Below, one piece after another: positions 43,797-53,006 of a stretch of 64,000 nt of DNA. Numbering within the stretch: the stretch's first letter is position 1; the number at the start of each line of letters is the position of its first letter. The translations under genes and the position numbers were made by a program. Origin of the DNA: Clostridia bacterium (lineage in GTDB: Bacteria > Bacillota > Clostridia > Oscillospirales > Acutalibacteraceae); contig JAFTUG010000007.1 in NCBI GenBank assembly GCA_017466365.1, positions 1-64,000 on the forward strand, in the 5' to 3' direction. The notes under the pieces were generated by a model. It made no database searches. It had not been told where the DNA came from and worked only from the letters and a program-made list of their open reading frames with translations.

Positions 43797-45128
43797 ATGA
43801 AGAAAGAATCAAAACTCAGTAAATCATTACTCCTTAACATTATCCTTTTCGGATTTATGGGTCAGGTTGCATGGGCAGTTGAAAACAACTTCTTCAACAT
43901 GTATCTTTACAACCGCATCGGCGGAACTGAATATGACATCGCAAACATGGTTGCCGCAAGTGCCGCAACAGCAATGCTCTCCTCACTCTTCATGGGCAGC
44001 CTCAGCGATAAGCTTAACAAGAGAAAAATCTTCATCTGCGCAGGCTATATTCTTTGGGGTATAACCGTTATGTCATTTGCTTTCATCACCCCCGAAAACG
44101 TTTCAAAAATCACAGGCAATCCTGCCGTTGCATGCATTCCCATGACGGTTATGCTCGTAATTATCATGGACTGCGTTATGACTTTTATGGGTTCAACCAG
44201 CAACGACGCCGCCTTTAACGCATGGGTAACGGACGTTACAAATCCCTCAAACAGAACCATAACCGAAACCATCCTTGCCATTGTTCCTGTTGTCGCCCTG
44301 GTTGTTGTTACTGCGGCATTCGGCTCACTTTCAGGCGTATTCGGTTACGGCCCCTGCTTTATCGGTCTCGGTCTGCTTGTTACCGTTTGCGGTATCATCG
44401 GTATTTTCACAATCAAGGATTCACGCAACGGAATCAAAACATCCGCAAGCTTCGGCGAATGCCTTACCTACGGCTTCAGACCCTCGGTTATCAAAAACAA
44501 CAAAAGCCTCTATATCGCTCTTATCTGCATGGGTATTTTCTCAATCGCAAGCCAGGTATTTTTCCCTTATCTCTTCATTTATATCCAGCACTACGTTGAT
44601 ATGGGAACGTTGACCTCAACTCCGATTTATCTGATTATCCTCTGCGTTATCGCTCTTATAGGTGTTATTGCGCTTCTCGTTAAGCTCTTCACCTCAATTG
44701 ATAAGGTCGGCAAAGCAAAAATCGCATTCCCCTGCTCTGCAATTTTCGTTATAGGTCTTTCACTTGTTTATTTTGCAGGCAAGAATTTCTGGTTCTTCGC
44801 TGTATCAGCTCTTCTCGGTCTTGCAGGCTACGGTCTTCTTATGATCATTCTCAATGCGGCAATCCGTGACTTCACTCCCGAAGACAAGGCAGGTCAGCTT
44901 CAGGGAATCAGAATGATTTTCTCGGTTCTTCTGCCCATGGTTATCGGCCCCAGAATTGCAGCGGCCGTCATCGACCACTTTGCAGTTGATACCTATATCA
45001 ATGAATATCAGAACGCGGTTAACATTCCCGTTCCTCATATCTACCTTGCAGCAGCGGCAATAGCTGTTACTATCTTTATTCCTCTCATCTTTCTTGCAAA
45101 AGAATTTAAAAAAGCAAAAAATAATTAA
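43797..45128 (+). CDS. MFS transporter
   Basis: A 443-residue membrane transporter with about 12 helices. The N-terminal half starts LLLNIILFGFMGQVAWAVENNFFNMYLYNRIGG, with the MFS loop MGSLSDKLNKRKIFI (about 65-79, matching G-x-L-x-D-R-x-G-R/K). A long-helix repeat and central basic loop follow. It resembles the SLC45/GPH-like sugar permease branch of MFS. The ATG at 43797 has GGAGGT upstream. It is third in an operon with the YfcC carrier and phosphoesterase. The substrate is unknown. Confidence 0.83.
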   Translation: MKKESKLSKSLLLNIILFGFMGQVAWAVENNFFNMYLYNRIGGTEYDIANMVAASAATAMLSSLFMGSLSDKLNKRKIFICAGYILWGITVMSFAFITPENVSKITGNPAVACIPMTVMLVIIMDCVMTFMGSTSNDAAFNAWVTDVTNPSNRTITETILAIVPVVALVVVTAAFGSLSGVFGYGPCFIGLGLLVTVCGIIGIFTIKDSRNGIKTSASFGECLTYGFRPSVIKNNKSLYIALICMGIFSIASQVFFPYLFIYIQHYVDMGTLTSTPIYLIILCVIALIGVIALLVKLFTSIDKVGKAKIAFPCSAIFVIGLSLVYFAGKNFWFFAVSALLGLAGYGLLMIILNAAIRDFTPEDKAGQLQGIRMIFSVLLPMVIGPRIAAAVIDHFAVDTYINEYQNAVNIPVPHIYLAAAAIAVTIFIPLIFLAKEFKKAKNN

Positions 45129-45157
45129 TAATATTTCAAAGAAGGTAAATTAAAGCC

Positions 45158-46513
45158 ATGAATATTATAATTGTAGGCCTCGGTAAGCTCGGAATAACAA
45201 TGACAAAGCAGCTTGTTGCCGAAGGTCACAGCATAACGGTTGTTGATACTAATAACGAAAAGGTTACTTCAATTGTTGATACCTATGATGTTATGGGTGT
45301 TTGGGGTAACGGCGTAACATGTGAAACTCTTGAAACAGCGGGTGCAGCAAAGGCAAAGCTTATCATCGCCGCAACAGCCTCTGATGAAGTCAACATTCTC
45401 TGCTGTCTTATAGCCAATAAAATGGGTACCGAAAACACCATAGCAAGAGTTCGCAACCCCGACTATGCAGCACAGATGCAGTTTTTGCGTAATGAACTCG
45501 GCATCAGCATGATAGTTAACCCTGAATATGAAACGGCAAACGAAATTTCAAGAATTATCCGTTTTCCCTCTGCCGCTAATCTTGATTCATTTGCAAGAGG
45601 AAAAATCGAAATTGCCCGTGTCAGAATACATTCGGATAATATTTTCTGCAACATGCCGATTTATGAAATCCGCAAAAAATGTAAGGCAAAGGTCCTTATC
45701 TGCGCCGTGCAGAGAGAGGAAGATGTTTATATTCCCTCGGGTGATTTTGTTCTGCGCTGTGATGACACAATCAGCATAACCGGAACAAGAGCCGAAATCT
45801 CGCATTTTATGAAGCAGACGGGTGTTTATAAGCAAAAAATCAAGAACGTTATGATTATCGGCGGCGGAAGAATTGCGTATTATCTTGCAAAGCTTCTTTC
45901 CGATACGGGCAGAAATATCAAGCTGATTGAGCAAAATGAAAACCGCTGCTATGAGCTTGCAGACACTCTCCCCGATGTTACTGTTATCTACGGCGACGGC
46001 ACAGATCAGGATATTCTCGATGAACAAGGTCTTGAATTTCAGGACGCCCTTGTTTCTCTTACGGGAATTGATGAAGAAAACATCATTGTTTCCATGTATG
46101 CGGAGTCAAAGGGTATCAATAAGGTTATCACAAAGGTTAACAGGCATTCATTTTCAATCCTCAATGATATTGGACTTGAAACGGTTGTTTCTCCGCAGAT
46201 TGTTGCGGGAAATCTTGTTACCCGTTATGTCCGTGCGCTTCATAACTCGGCCGGCAATTCGCAGATTCAAACTCTTTATAAGCTTGTAGGCGGTAAGGTT
46301 GAAGCGGCTGAATTTATCGTTCCGGAGGATGCGGGATACGAAAATGTTCCTTTCAGAGACCTCAATCTTCTCCCCAACCTTCTCATCGGCTGCATAATCC
46401 GCAACGGTAAAATAATATTTCCCGGCGGCGACGATGTTATGAAGGCTCACGACAGCGTTATAGTCGTTACAGCTGGCAGAATAATCGAGGACCTTCACGA
46501 TATTTTTGTCTGA
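45158..46513 (+). CDS. trkA: Trk-system potassium uptake regulator TrkA
   Basis: A 451-residue cytoplasmic NAD-binding regulator of K+ uptake. Two RCK repeats are visible: IIVGLGKLGITMTKQL (about 3-18) and VMIIGGGRIAYYLAKLL (about 230-246), each a Rossmann start, each followed by an RCK_C domain (IYEIRKKCKAKVL at about 168; YKLVGGKVEAAEF at about 375). It gates the TrkH channel in response to NAD(H) or ATP. It starts after GAAGG and sits 15 bases ahead of trkH. Confidence 0.95.
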   Translation: MNIIIVGLGKLGITMTKQLVAEGHSITVVDTNNEKVTSIVDTYDVMGVWGNGVTCETLETAGAAKAKLIIAATASDEVNILCCLIANKMGTENTIARVRNPDYAAQMQFLRNELGISMIVNPEYETANEISRIIRFPSAANLDSFARGKIEIARVRIHSDNIFCNMPIYEIRKKCKAKVLICAVQREEDVYIPSGDFVLRCDDTISITGTRAEISHFMKQTGVYKQKIKNVMIIGGGRIAYYLAKLLSDTGRNIKLIEQNENRCYELADTLPDVTVIYGDGTDQDILDEQGLEFQDALVSLTGIDEENIIVSMYAESKGINKVITKVNRHSFSILNDIGLETVVSPQIVAGNLVTRYVRALHNSAGNSQIQTLYKLVGGKVEAAEFIVPEDAGYENVPFRDLNLLPNLLIGCIIRNGKIIFPGGDDVMKAHDSVIVVTAGRIIEDLHDIFV

Positions 46514-46528
46514 TAGCGGAGGCAGATT

Positions 46529-47977
46529 ATGAATTACAGAATGGTTTTTTATAATATAGGCAGAATTCTGCTTGTTGAGGCAGCTCTGCTTGCTTTTCCT
46601 GCAATCGTTGCGATAATTTATAACGAAAAAACTCTTATTTCCTTTGCCCTCACAATTGCAGCACTGACGGTTATCGGTTTACCTGCTGTAAGAAAAAAAC
46701 CGAAAAAAACAGCAATTTATGCTAAAGATGGCTATGTAATTGTTGCAATGGCATGGATTCTCATGTCACTTTTCGGTGCAATGCCGTTTTATTTCAGCGG
46801 ACATATTCCAAGTTTTATTGATTCTTTTTTCGAAACGGTTTCGGGCTTTACCACAACGGGTTCGACCATACTGCGAAGTATTGAGAATTTACCGAAAAGC
46901 CTTCTTTTTTGGAGAAGCTTTACTCATTGGATAGGCGGCATGGGTATTCTTGTTTTTGTTATTGCCATTATGCCTAAAACAGAGAGTTCATCCATGCACG
47001 TTATGAGAGCAGAGGTGCCCGGCCCTACAGTCGGAAAGCTTGTTTCAAAGCTTCGTGCATCCGCACGGATTCTTTACGGAATTTACTGCATTCTTACTGC
47101 TGTTCAGTTTGTTCTGCTGATTGCTGGCGGCATGCCTGTTTTTGACAGCATGGTTACCTCCTTTGCCACGGCAGGTACGGGAGGTTTTGCCGTCCTTAAC
47201 AACAGCATTGAAGGCTATAACAGCGTATACGCCGAAATGGTCATTGCCGTTTTTATGCTTATTTTTGGCGTTAACTTTAACATTTATTATATGTTTCTTA
47301 TTAAGCAGGGTAAACATGCACTTAAAAACGAAGAGCTTCGATGCTACATCGGAATTGTAATCGGTTCCGTTATTTTAATTGCCATTTGCCTTGCAAATAC
47401 AAAATATTCAATCGGTGACTCCATCAGATACGCACTTTTCCAGGTCGCATCAATAATAACAACCACCGGCTTCTCAACCGCTAATTTTGACACTTGGCCT
47501 GTTTTCACTAAAATCATTCTTGTTTTTCTTATGTTTATTGGTGCATGTGCAGGCTCAACAGGCGGAGGAATAAAGGTTTCAAGACTTATGATTCTCGTCA
47601 AAAGCGGACTGCGCGATATTAAAAAGGCAATAAATCCCAGAAGCATAGAAACAGTTAAGGTCGATAAGCATACGGTTGACGAACCCGTTGTAAAAAGTGT
47701 ATCCGTGTTTTTCGCCACTTATATGATTGTTACTGCTTTTTCCACTCTCATTATTTCGATTGACGGGCGTGACCTTGTAACAACATTTACTGCGGTCTTA
47801 TCCTGCATGAGCAATATCGGACCCGGACTCGGAGCAGTAGGTCCTTACGGAAATTTCGCTGATTTTTCTGCTTTCAGCAAACTTGTTTTAAGCTTTGATA
47901 TGCTTGCGGGCAGACTTGAGCTTATTCCTATGCTCATGCTTTTCTCCCCCTACGCATGGGCAAAAAAATATTCGTGA
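46529..47977 (+). CDS. trkH: Potassium uptake channel TrkH
   Basis: A 482-residue K+ transporter with four pore-like repeats. The filter-type motifs are SGFTTTGSTIL (about 108-118), FATAGTGGFAVLN (about 211-223), ITTTGFSTANFD (about 310-321) and SCMSNIGPGLGAVGP (about 425-439). YRMVFYNIGRILLVEAALLAFP is the normal TrkH start. It pairs with TrkA encoded immediately upstream, driven by H+ or Na+. A terminator follows. Confidence 0.95.
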   Translation: MNYRMVFYNIGRILLVEAALLAFPAIVAIIYNEKTLISFALTIAALTVIGLPAVRKKPKKTAIYAKDGYVIVAMAWILMSLFGAMPFYFSGHIPSFIDSFFETVSGFTTTGSTILRSIENLPKSLLFWRSFTHWIGGMGILVFVIAIMPKTESSSMHVMRAEVPGPTVGKLVSKLRASARILYGIYCILTAVQFVLLIAGGMPVFDSMVTSFATAGTGGFAVLNNSIEGYNSVYAEMVIAVFMLIFGVNFNIYYMFLIKQGKHALKNEELRCYIGIVIGSVILIAICLANTKYSIGDSIRYALFQVASIITTTGFSTANFDTWPVFTKIILVFLMFIGACAGSTGGGIKVSRLMILVKSGLRDIKKAINPRSIETVKVDKHTVDEPVVKSVSVFFATYMIVTAFSTLIISIDGRDLVTTFTAVLSCMSNIGPGLGAVGPYGNFADFSAFSKLVLSFDMLAGRLELIPMLMLFSPYAWAKKYS

Positions 47978-47989
47978 TATTATATTTTT

Positions 47990-48019
47990 GCGGGTACATC
48001 TCACGGTGTACCCGTTTTT
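47990..48019 (+). terminator. Terminator after trkH
   Basis: CGGGTACA / TGTACCCG, 8-bp stem with an 8-base loop, followed by TTTTTC. Confidence 0.85.
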
Positions 48020-48029
48020 CAAAATAATT

Positions 48030-48061
48030 TGTAACGTTTTCCTAATTCTGCAATCTAACAT
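48030..48061 (+). promoter_or_regulatory. Possible ECF-type promoter of the sigma factor operon
   Basis: TGTAACGTTT, 15 bases, then CTAACA, about 20 bases before the GTG. This resembles ECF -35 elements (TGAAAC/TGCAAC with T run) and would allow autoregulation. The -10 match is weak. Confidence 0.35.
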
Positions 48062-48080
48062 ATGAAAGGGCGGTGAGAAT

Positions 48081-48557
48081 GTGACCGATTTTGAAAGAAT
48101 ATATAATGAAAATGCCGATTTTATTTATAAATATCTTCTTAAGATGTGCGGCAACGGTTCGCTTGCGGAAGAGCTCACGCAGGAAACCTTTTTTCGCGCA
48201 TACATGAATTTTTCAGGCTTAAGAGATAAAAGCAAGGCTTCTTCCTGGCTTTGCAGCATTGCGAAAAACACCTACTTTGCGTGGTATAACGAGAACAAAA
48301 AGCTCTCGGATTACGATGCAAACACAGAAGCCGCAGACGAGGTTGATACAGAAAGCTTTTTTGAAAGAAAAGAACTTACCGAAAAAGCCTTTGCCTGTCT
48401 GCACAAGCTTGAAGAGCCTTATAAAGAAGTGTTTATGCTCTGCGTTTTCGGTCAGCTTTCATTAAAGGATATAAGTAAGCTTTTCGGAAAAAGTGAAAGC
48501 TGGGCAAGAGTCACATTTTACCGTGCCAAACAAAAACTTAATGAAAGCATGAGGTAA
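48081..48557 (+). CDS. ECF-family RNA polymerase sigma factor
   Basis: A 158-residue sigma-70 factor with only regions 2 and 4. Region 2 is DFIYKYLLKMCGNGSLAEELTQETFFRAYMNF (about 10-42), and region 4 is EPYKEVFMLCVFGQLSLKDISKLFGKSESWARVTFYRAKQKL (about 112-153) with its helix-turn-helix. It directs transcription of an envelope or stress regulon. The start is GTG after GGTGAG. The anti-sigma gene follows 4 bases downstream, so release from that membrane protein is the likely control. Confidence 0.93.
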   Translation: MTDFERIYNENADFIYKYLLKMCGNGSLAEELTQETFFRAYMNFSGLRDKSKASSWLCSIAKNTYFAWYNENKKLSDYDANTEAADEVDTESFFERKELTEKAFACLHKLEEPYKEVFMLCVFGQLSLKDISKLFGKSESWARVTFYRAKQKLNESMR

Positions 48558-48561
48558 CATT

Positions 48562-49170
48562 ATGGATTGCAACATTATAAAAGATTTGATTCCGCTTTAT
48601 ATTGACGATTGCTGTTCATCCGAAACATCCTCAGAGGTTGAAAAGCATCTTTCGGAATGCAAGGCTTGCAAGGCTGTTTTTGGCAGCATGAAATCTGAAA
48701 TAACCGCCGAAACTACAGTCTGCCCAAAGAAGAATCACAGCCGAATCAATGATTGGAAAGCCTCCATTCTTCAATCAGCTTTGCTTTTTGCTTCATTTCT
48801 GCTTATAACATTCGGTGTTGCACTTGAAGCTGAAACTCCGTCGGGATTTTCCAACGGAATATATGCATTCAACATCGTTATACCTGCAACGGGCTTTATG
48901 CTCTCCCTTGCAAACTGGTATTTTGTTAAACTCTATCCGAGCAGGAGGTTTTTCTCTTGGTGCTCATGCGGTTTAACGCTTTTAATCACTTTGGGTGCCG
49001 CAGTATGGACAATATTCCACTATGAAATGATGCCCTCTGCTTCGGATATTTTTCATTTGATAAGGTTTTCGGTTTATTTTTACGGCTACGGAATTGCTGC
49101 TTCATTTATTTTTGCAGTTTTATCAAAGGTTCTTTCCTCTGTTTATGCAAAAATGTTAGGAAAGGAATAG
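48562..49170 (+). CDS. Membrane anti-sigma factor with zinc finger
   Basis: A 202-residue protein. The N-terminal zinc-finger (zf-HC2) has LIPLYIDDCCSSETSSEVEKHLSECKACK with His29, Cys33 and Cys36 plus an upstream Cys, the ZAS pattern that sequesters ECF sigma factors. Four hydrophobic helices follow (about 72-92, 100-122, 135-155, 170-195). It lies between the sigma factor and the DUF5412 gene and overlaps the latter's upstream region, consistent with one operon. Confidence 0.87.
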   Translation: MDCNIIKDLIPLYIDDCCSSETSSEVEKHLSECKACKAVFGSMKSEITAETTVCPKKNHSRINDWKASILQSALLFASFLLITFGVALEAETPSGFSNGIYAFNIVIPATGFMLSLANWYFVKLYPSRRFFSWCSCGLTLLITLGAAVWTIFHYEMMPSASDIFHLIRFSVYFYGYGIAASFIFAVLSKVLSSVYAKMLGKE

Positions 49171-49178
49171 TGTTTTAC

Positions 49179-49877
49179 ATGAATAAAAAAGAAAGGCTTT
49201 TGATATGCATTCCGTTATTCATCTGTTCATTTCTGCCTTTGTTTACTTTGATACTCCACCCTTTCGGATATTCCGTTTCATTGGCAAGCTATAAAATTTT
49301 TTCGGCTGTTTCGGCAATTATTTGCATCGCTTCGGTATTTCGGATTAAAGAATCAGGTTATAACAAAACAACAAGGTTATTTATCGCCTTTCTGCCCTTG
49401 ATGCAGCTTATAAACACCGTGATTTATGTTAACAAAAGCAAATCTGCGTTGACCGCAGTTTTTATGGCAATATGCTTTATTTCATGCGCTGTTTTAAGCC
49501 AAAAGATTCTATTGTCAGTTAAAACTAAAATCGCATCTGTGATAACATCTTCTCTGATGTTTCTTGTTTTAGTTCTGATTTCTTTTGTTGCGGTTTTTTT
49601 CGGTAATTTTTCCGTGAATACTGTTGTAAAAACAATTTCATCTCCAAGCAAAGAATACTATGCTGAAGTTGTTGACTCCGACCAAGGTGCAACAGGCGGA
49701 AGTACGGTTGTTTATATTAAGAAATCCGACTCCGTTAATCTTTTGTTTGCAACAATCGAAAAAGCTCCCGAAAGAGCTTATCTCGGTGAATGGCGTGAAT
49801 ACGAAACCATGGATATTTATTGGAAAGACAAAAACACGCTCATAATCAATTCAAGCGAATACATCATTAACCAATAA
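49179..49877 (+). CDS. Membrane protein, DUF5412-like
   Basis: A 232-residue protein. Four to five hydrophobic helices (about 5-140) are followed by an extracytoplasmic domain of about 75 residues. This has SPSKEYYAEVVDSDQGATGGSTVVYIKKSDS (about 155-185), matching the DUF5412 pattern (Y-x-A-x-V-x-D-x-D-x-G-A-x-G-G). The function is unknown; such domains accompany sigma/anti-sigma operons in Firmicutes. The ATG at 49179 is used; a GTG at 49170 is in frame and closer to AAGGA. A terminator follows. Confidence 0.72.
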   Translation: MNKKERLLICIPLFICSFLPLFTLILHPFGYSVSLASYKIFSAVSAIICIASVFRIKESGYNKTTRLFIAFLPLMQLINTVIYVNKSKSALTAVFMAICFISCAVLSQKILLSVKTKIASVITSSLMFLVLVLISFVAVFFGNFSVNTVVKTISSPSKEYYAEVVDSDQGATGGSTVVYIKKSDSVNLLFATIEKAPERAYLGEWREYETMDIYWKDKNTLIINSSEYIINQ

Positions 49878-49892
49878 TATAAAATTACACAA

Positions 49893-49926
49893 AAAATCCC
49901 TCCGATATCGGGGGGATTTCTTCATT
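49893..49926 (+). terminator. Terminator of the ECF sigma operon
   Basis: AAATCCCTCCGA / TCGGGGGGATTT stem followed by CTTCATTTTC. Confidence 0.75.
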
Positions 49927-49990
49927 TTCGGCATTGTTATAATATCTTCAAAAAGATATAATAAGACAAAACATAGTTCAGAGGTTTTTT

Positions 49991-50542
49991 ATGGATTTTA
50001 TTACAGATTTTTTTGCAGGCAAGGATTTGAAATTTATCATTTCACAATCAATCGGTCTTATTGCGGCGGCACTTTTGCTTTTTTCATTTCAGCAACGCAC
50101 TCATAAGAGAATAGTTGCAATGCAGTTTTGCTCGGGTCTCCTTTTCGCACTCCAGTATTTTCTTCTCGGAGCATACGAAGGAATGGTCGGAAATATAATC
50201 GGCTTTACAAGAAGCATTGCTTACTGCTTCAGAGGAAAATCAAAGTTTACGGACAGCATATTCTGCCCCATTATCTTTTCTGTTCTTGCAGGTCTCGGCG
50301 GTCTTTTAACTTACACAAGCCCCGCTTCGCTTCTTCCCATGGCGGCAATGATGATTTCCTCCTTCGTTATGTGGAGCCCGAAAACGCAGCAGCTTCGTGC
50401 GCTGACAATTCCCACATCAATGATGTGGCTTGTTTATAATGTTATCTGCAACTCATGGTCGGGTGTTATAACGGAGGTCTGCAATCTGATTTCAATTGTT
50501 ATCGGCCTTATCAGATTCAGAAACAAAAAAAGTGAGGGTTAA
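49991..50542 (+). CDS. YgjV family inner-membrane protein
   Basis: A 183-residue membrane protein with about five to six helices. SQSIGLIAAALLLFSFQQRTHKRIVAMQFCSGLLFALQYFLLGAYEGMVGNIIGFTRSI (about 18-77) has the YgjV family pattern. The helical segments repeat later as MMWLVYNVICNSWSGVITEVCNLISIVIGLIRF. The function is unknown in any organism. The ATG follows CAGAGG. It ends 2 bases before the second MATE gene, so the two are probably co-transcribed. Confidence 0.85.
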   Translation: MDFITDFFAGKDLKFIISQSIGLIAAALLLFSFQQRTHKRIVAMQFCSGLLFALQYFLLGAYEGMVGNIIGFTRSIAYCFRGKSKFTDSIFCPIIFSVLAGLGGLLTYTSPASLLPMAAMMISSFVMWSPKTQQLRALTIPTSMMWLVYNVICNSWSGVITEVCNLISIVIGLIRFRNKKSEG

Positions 50543-50544
50543 AA

Positions 50545-51885
50545 GTGGTTAAAGATTTGACATCGGGCAAGCCGTCAAGGGTTATTTGCGGCTACACAAT
50601 CCCCATGTTCTTGAGTGTTATCTTTCAGCAGCTTTATAATATTGCCGACTCTGTTATTGCAGGCAGATTTGCAGGCGAGGAGGCTCTTGCCGCTGTAGGC
50701 GCATCTTATCCCGTAACGATGATTTTCAATGCAATCGCAATCGGCTGCAACATCGGCTCATCGGTTGTTATTGCAAGAATTTTCGGCTCGCGCGAATATG
50801 TTCATATGAGAACAGCCATATCAACAACTCTCATTTCCGCAGTTGTCGCATCAATAGGATTAAGTATTTTCGGATTTGTGACATGCAACCCTGTTATGCG
50901 TCTGCTGAATACTCCCGAGGATATTTTTACCGACTCTGCTTTATATCTCAAAATCTACATAGGCGGCTTTGCTTTTCTTTTTCTTTATAATATTGCAACG
51001 GCAATTTTTGTTTCGGTGGGCGACTCGAAAACGCCGCTGTTTTTCCTGATTTGTTCATCGGTTGCAAATATTGTTCTTGACTATGTGTTTGTTAAGTATC
51101 TGCATCTCGGGGTTGCGGGCGTTGCGTGGGCAACCTTTGCCGCACAAGGCGCAGCATGCATTCTTGCGCTGATAAATGTTTCAAAAAGAATAAAAGAAAT
51201 CAAGGTTTCGGAAAAATACAAGAAATTTTCTTGGTCAACTCTGCATGAAATTTCACTCGTTGCAATTCCGAGCATATTGCAGCAGAGCTTTGTATCTGTC
51301 GGAAATTTGTTCATACAAAGACTTGTTAACGGCTTCGGTTCATCCGTTGTAGCCGGTTACTCGGCAGCAATCAAGCTCAACACCTTCTGCATAACAAGCA
51401 TAACAACTCTCGGCAACGGTGTTTCGGGATATACTGCGCAAAACGTCGGTGCAAACAAGCCTAAAAGAATCGATGCAGGCTTTAAGGCAAGCCTTATAAT
51501 GTCGCTGTTTATCACAATTCCTTTTTCGGTTGTTTACTTTTTCGCATGCGAGCCGCTGATAATGCTTTTCCTTGAGGGCGGCAATGCGGCTGCGCTTGAA
51601 ATCGGCAAGGACTTTCTTAAAATCTGCTCACCGTTTTACTGCCCGATTGCCTTCAAAATTCTTGCAGACGGAGTTTTAAGAGGCACAAACCGCATGAAAG
51701 TGTTTATGGTAACAACCTTTGCCGACCTTATACTCCGTGTTGTTTTCGCCTATATTCTCTCCCCTCAAATGGGAACAGACGGCATTTGGACTGCTTGGCC
51801 GATAGGCTGGCTTACCTGCACGGTCATGTCGGTAATATTTTATGCACAAGGCTATCGCCAAAGAAAAAATACCTTCGCAATGTAG
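50545..51885 (+). CDS. MATE family efflux transporter (second copy)
   Basis: A 446-residue, 12-helix MATE protein. YTIPMFLSVIFQQLYNIADSVIAGRFAGEEALAAVGASYPVTMIF (about 15-60) is the DinF/NorM-like start, and the second half repeats the pattern (VAIPSILQQSFVSVGNLFIQRLVNGFG). It differs clearly from the MATE gene at 17393. The start is GTG 2 bases after the ygjV-like stop, with GAGGG upstream. A bidirectional terminator overlaps its stop codon. Confidence 0.92.
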   Translation: MVKDLTSGKPSRVICGYTIPMFLSVIFQQLYNIADSVIAGRFAGEEALAAVGASYPVTMIFNAIAIGCNIGSSVVIARIFGSREYVHMRTAISTTLISAVVASIGLSIFGFVTCNPVMRLLNTPEDIFTDSALYLKIYIGGFAFLFLYNIATAIFVSVGDSKTPLFFLICSSVANIVLDYVFVKYLHLGVAGVAWATFAAQGAACILALINVSKRIKEIKVSEKYKKFSWSTLHEISLVAIPSILQQSFVSVGNLFIQRLVNGFGSSVVAGYSAAIKLNTFCITSITTLGNGVSGYTAQNVGANKPKRIDAGFKASLIMSLFITIPFSVVYFFACEPLIMLFLEGGNAAALEIGKDFLKICSPFYCPIAFKILADGVLRGTNRMKVFMVTTFADLILRVVFAYILSPQMGTDGIWTAWPIGWLTCTVMSVIFYAQGYRQRKNTFAM

Positions 51886-51900
51886 CGGAGGTATTTTTGT
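51865..51900. terminator. Terminator between MATE and ABC ATPase genes
   Basis: AAATACCTTCGC / GCGGAGGTATTT stem followed by TTGTTTAT on the plus strand and an A-to-T run on the minus strand. It overlaps the MATE stop. Confidence 0.85.
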
Positions 51901-53001
51901 TTATATTGCTTTGGTTGTTTCTTTATCAAAAAAGTGTGCATATTCAGGATCAATAAAAAGCTTTACACTCTCCCCCGTGCTGATTTTTCTTTCGGTTTTA
52001 ATTCGTGCAATATGACGTTTCCCCGACAGCTCAAAGTAAATATTGGTTTCGCTTCCCGTCATCTCCGAAATCTCGGCATTAACCGTCATAGAGCATGTGC
52101 CCGACTCACCTGCGTCATCCTCCGAAGCAATATGCTCGGGTCTTATTCCGAGGATAACTGTTTTGTCAATGTATTTTTCAAGTGATTTTGTCTTTTTTCG
52201 CGGCACCTCAAAAGAATATCCCGAAAATTTCACTTTAAGCTTACCGTTTTCGGAAATAATCTTTGCATCAATAAAATTCATCTGCGGCGAACCGATAAAG
52301 CCTGCAACAAACATATCGGCAGGCTCGTTATAGAGCTTCTGCGGCGTGTCAAACTGCCTTATAATCCCTTTATCCATAACAACTATACGGTCAGCCATGG
52401 TCATTGCTTCGGTCTGGTCATGGGTAACATATACAAAGGTTGTCTGCAATTTTTGGTGCAGGGTTGTTATCTGCGCTCTCATTTCCGTGCGCAGCTTTGC
52501 ATCAAGATTGGAAAGAGGCTCATCAAGAAGAAAAACCTTCGGATTTCTTACCATAGCCCTGCCAAGCGCAACTCTTTGGCGCTGACCACCCGAAAGCGCA
52601 CGGGGCTTGCGGTCAAGATAAGGCTCGATATCAAGAATTTTTGCCGCCCACATAACCTTTTCATCAATTTCATTCTTAGGCATTTTTTTGAGCTTCAAGG
52701 CAAATGCCATATTTTTATATACAGTCATATGGGGATAAAGAGCATAGCTTTGAAAAACCATTGCAATGTCTCTGTCCTTCGGCGGAATTTTATTGACCAG
52801 CTTATCATCTATATAAAGCTCACCCGAGCTGATATCCTCAAGACCCGCAATCATTCGCAGAGTTGTTGATTTTCCGCAGCCCGATGGCCCTACAAGCACA
52901 ACAAACTCTTTATCGGCTATTTCAAGAGAAAGGTCGGGAATAACGGTTACTTTGCCGTTATCAAAGGATTTTGCAACATTAATGAATCTTATTGTTGCCA
53001 T
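51901..53001 (-). CDS. Carbohydrate ABC transporter ATP-binding protein (UgpC/MsmX-like)
   Basis: A 366-residue ATPase of the CUT1 sugar importers. Walker A GPSGCGKST (about 38-46), Q-loop VFQSYALYPHMT, signature LSGGQRQR (about 135-142), Walker B VFLLDEPLSNLDAK and switch THDQTEA are present. The C-terminal about 120 residues form the OB/TOBE regulatory domain (GIRPEHI; FFDKETTKAI end). The ATG at 53001 has AAAGGAT upstream; the frame stays open upstream within the permease gene, but this is coincidental. It shares the operon with two permeases and a binding lipoprotein. Confidence 0.95.
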   Translation of the reverse strand: MATIRFINVAKSFDNGKVTVIPDLSLEIADKEFVVLVGPSGCGKSTTLRMIAGLEDISSGELYIDDKLVNKIPPKDRDIAMVFQSYALYPHMTVYKNMAFALKLKKMPKNEIDEKVMWAAKILDIEPYLDRKPRALSGGQRQRVALGRAMVRNPKVFLLDEPLSNLDAKLRTEMRAQITTLHQKLQTTFVYVTHDQTEAMTMADRIVVMDKGIIRQFDTPQKLYNEPADMFVAGFIGSPQMNFIDAKIISENGKLKVKFSGYSFEVPRKKTKSLEKYIDKTVILGIRPEHIASEDDAGESGTCSMTVNAEISEMTGSETNIYFELSGKRHIARIKTERKISTGESVKLFIDPEYAHFFDKETTKAI

Positions 53002-53006
53002 AGCAT

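Noticed and set aside
48219..48404. Minus-strand open frame in the sigma-factor gene
   Set aside because: It overlaps the clearly coding sigma factor and has no start signal or family resemblance.
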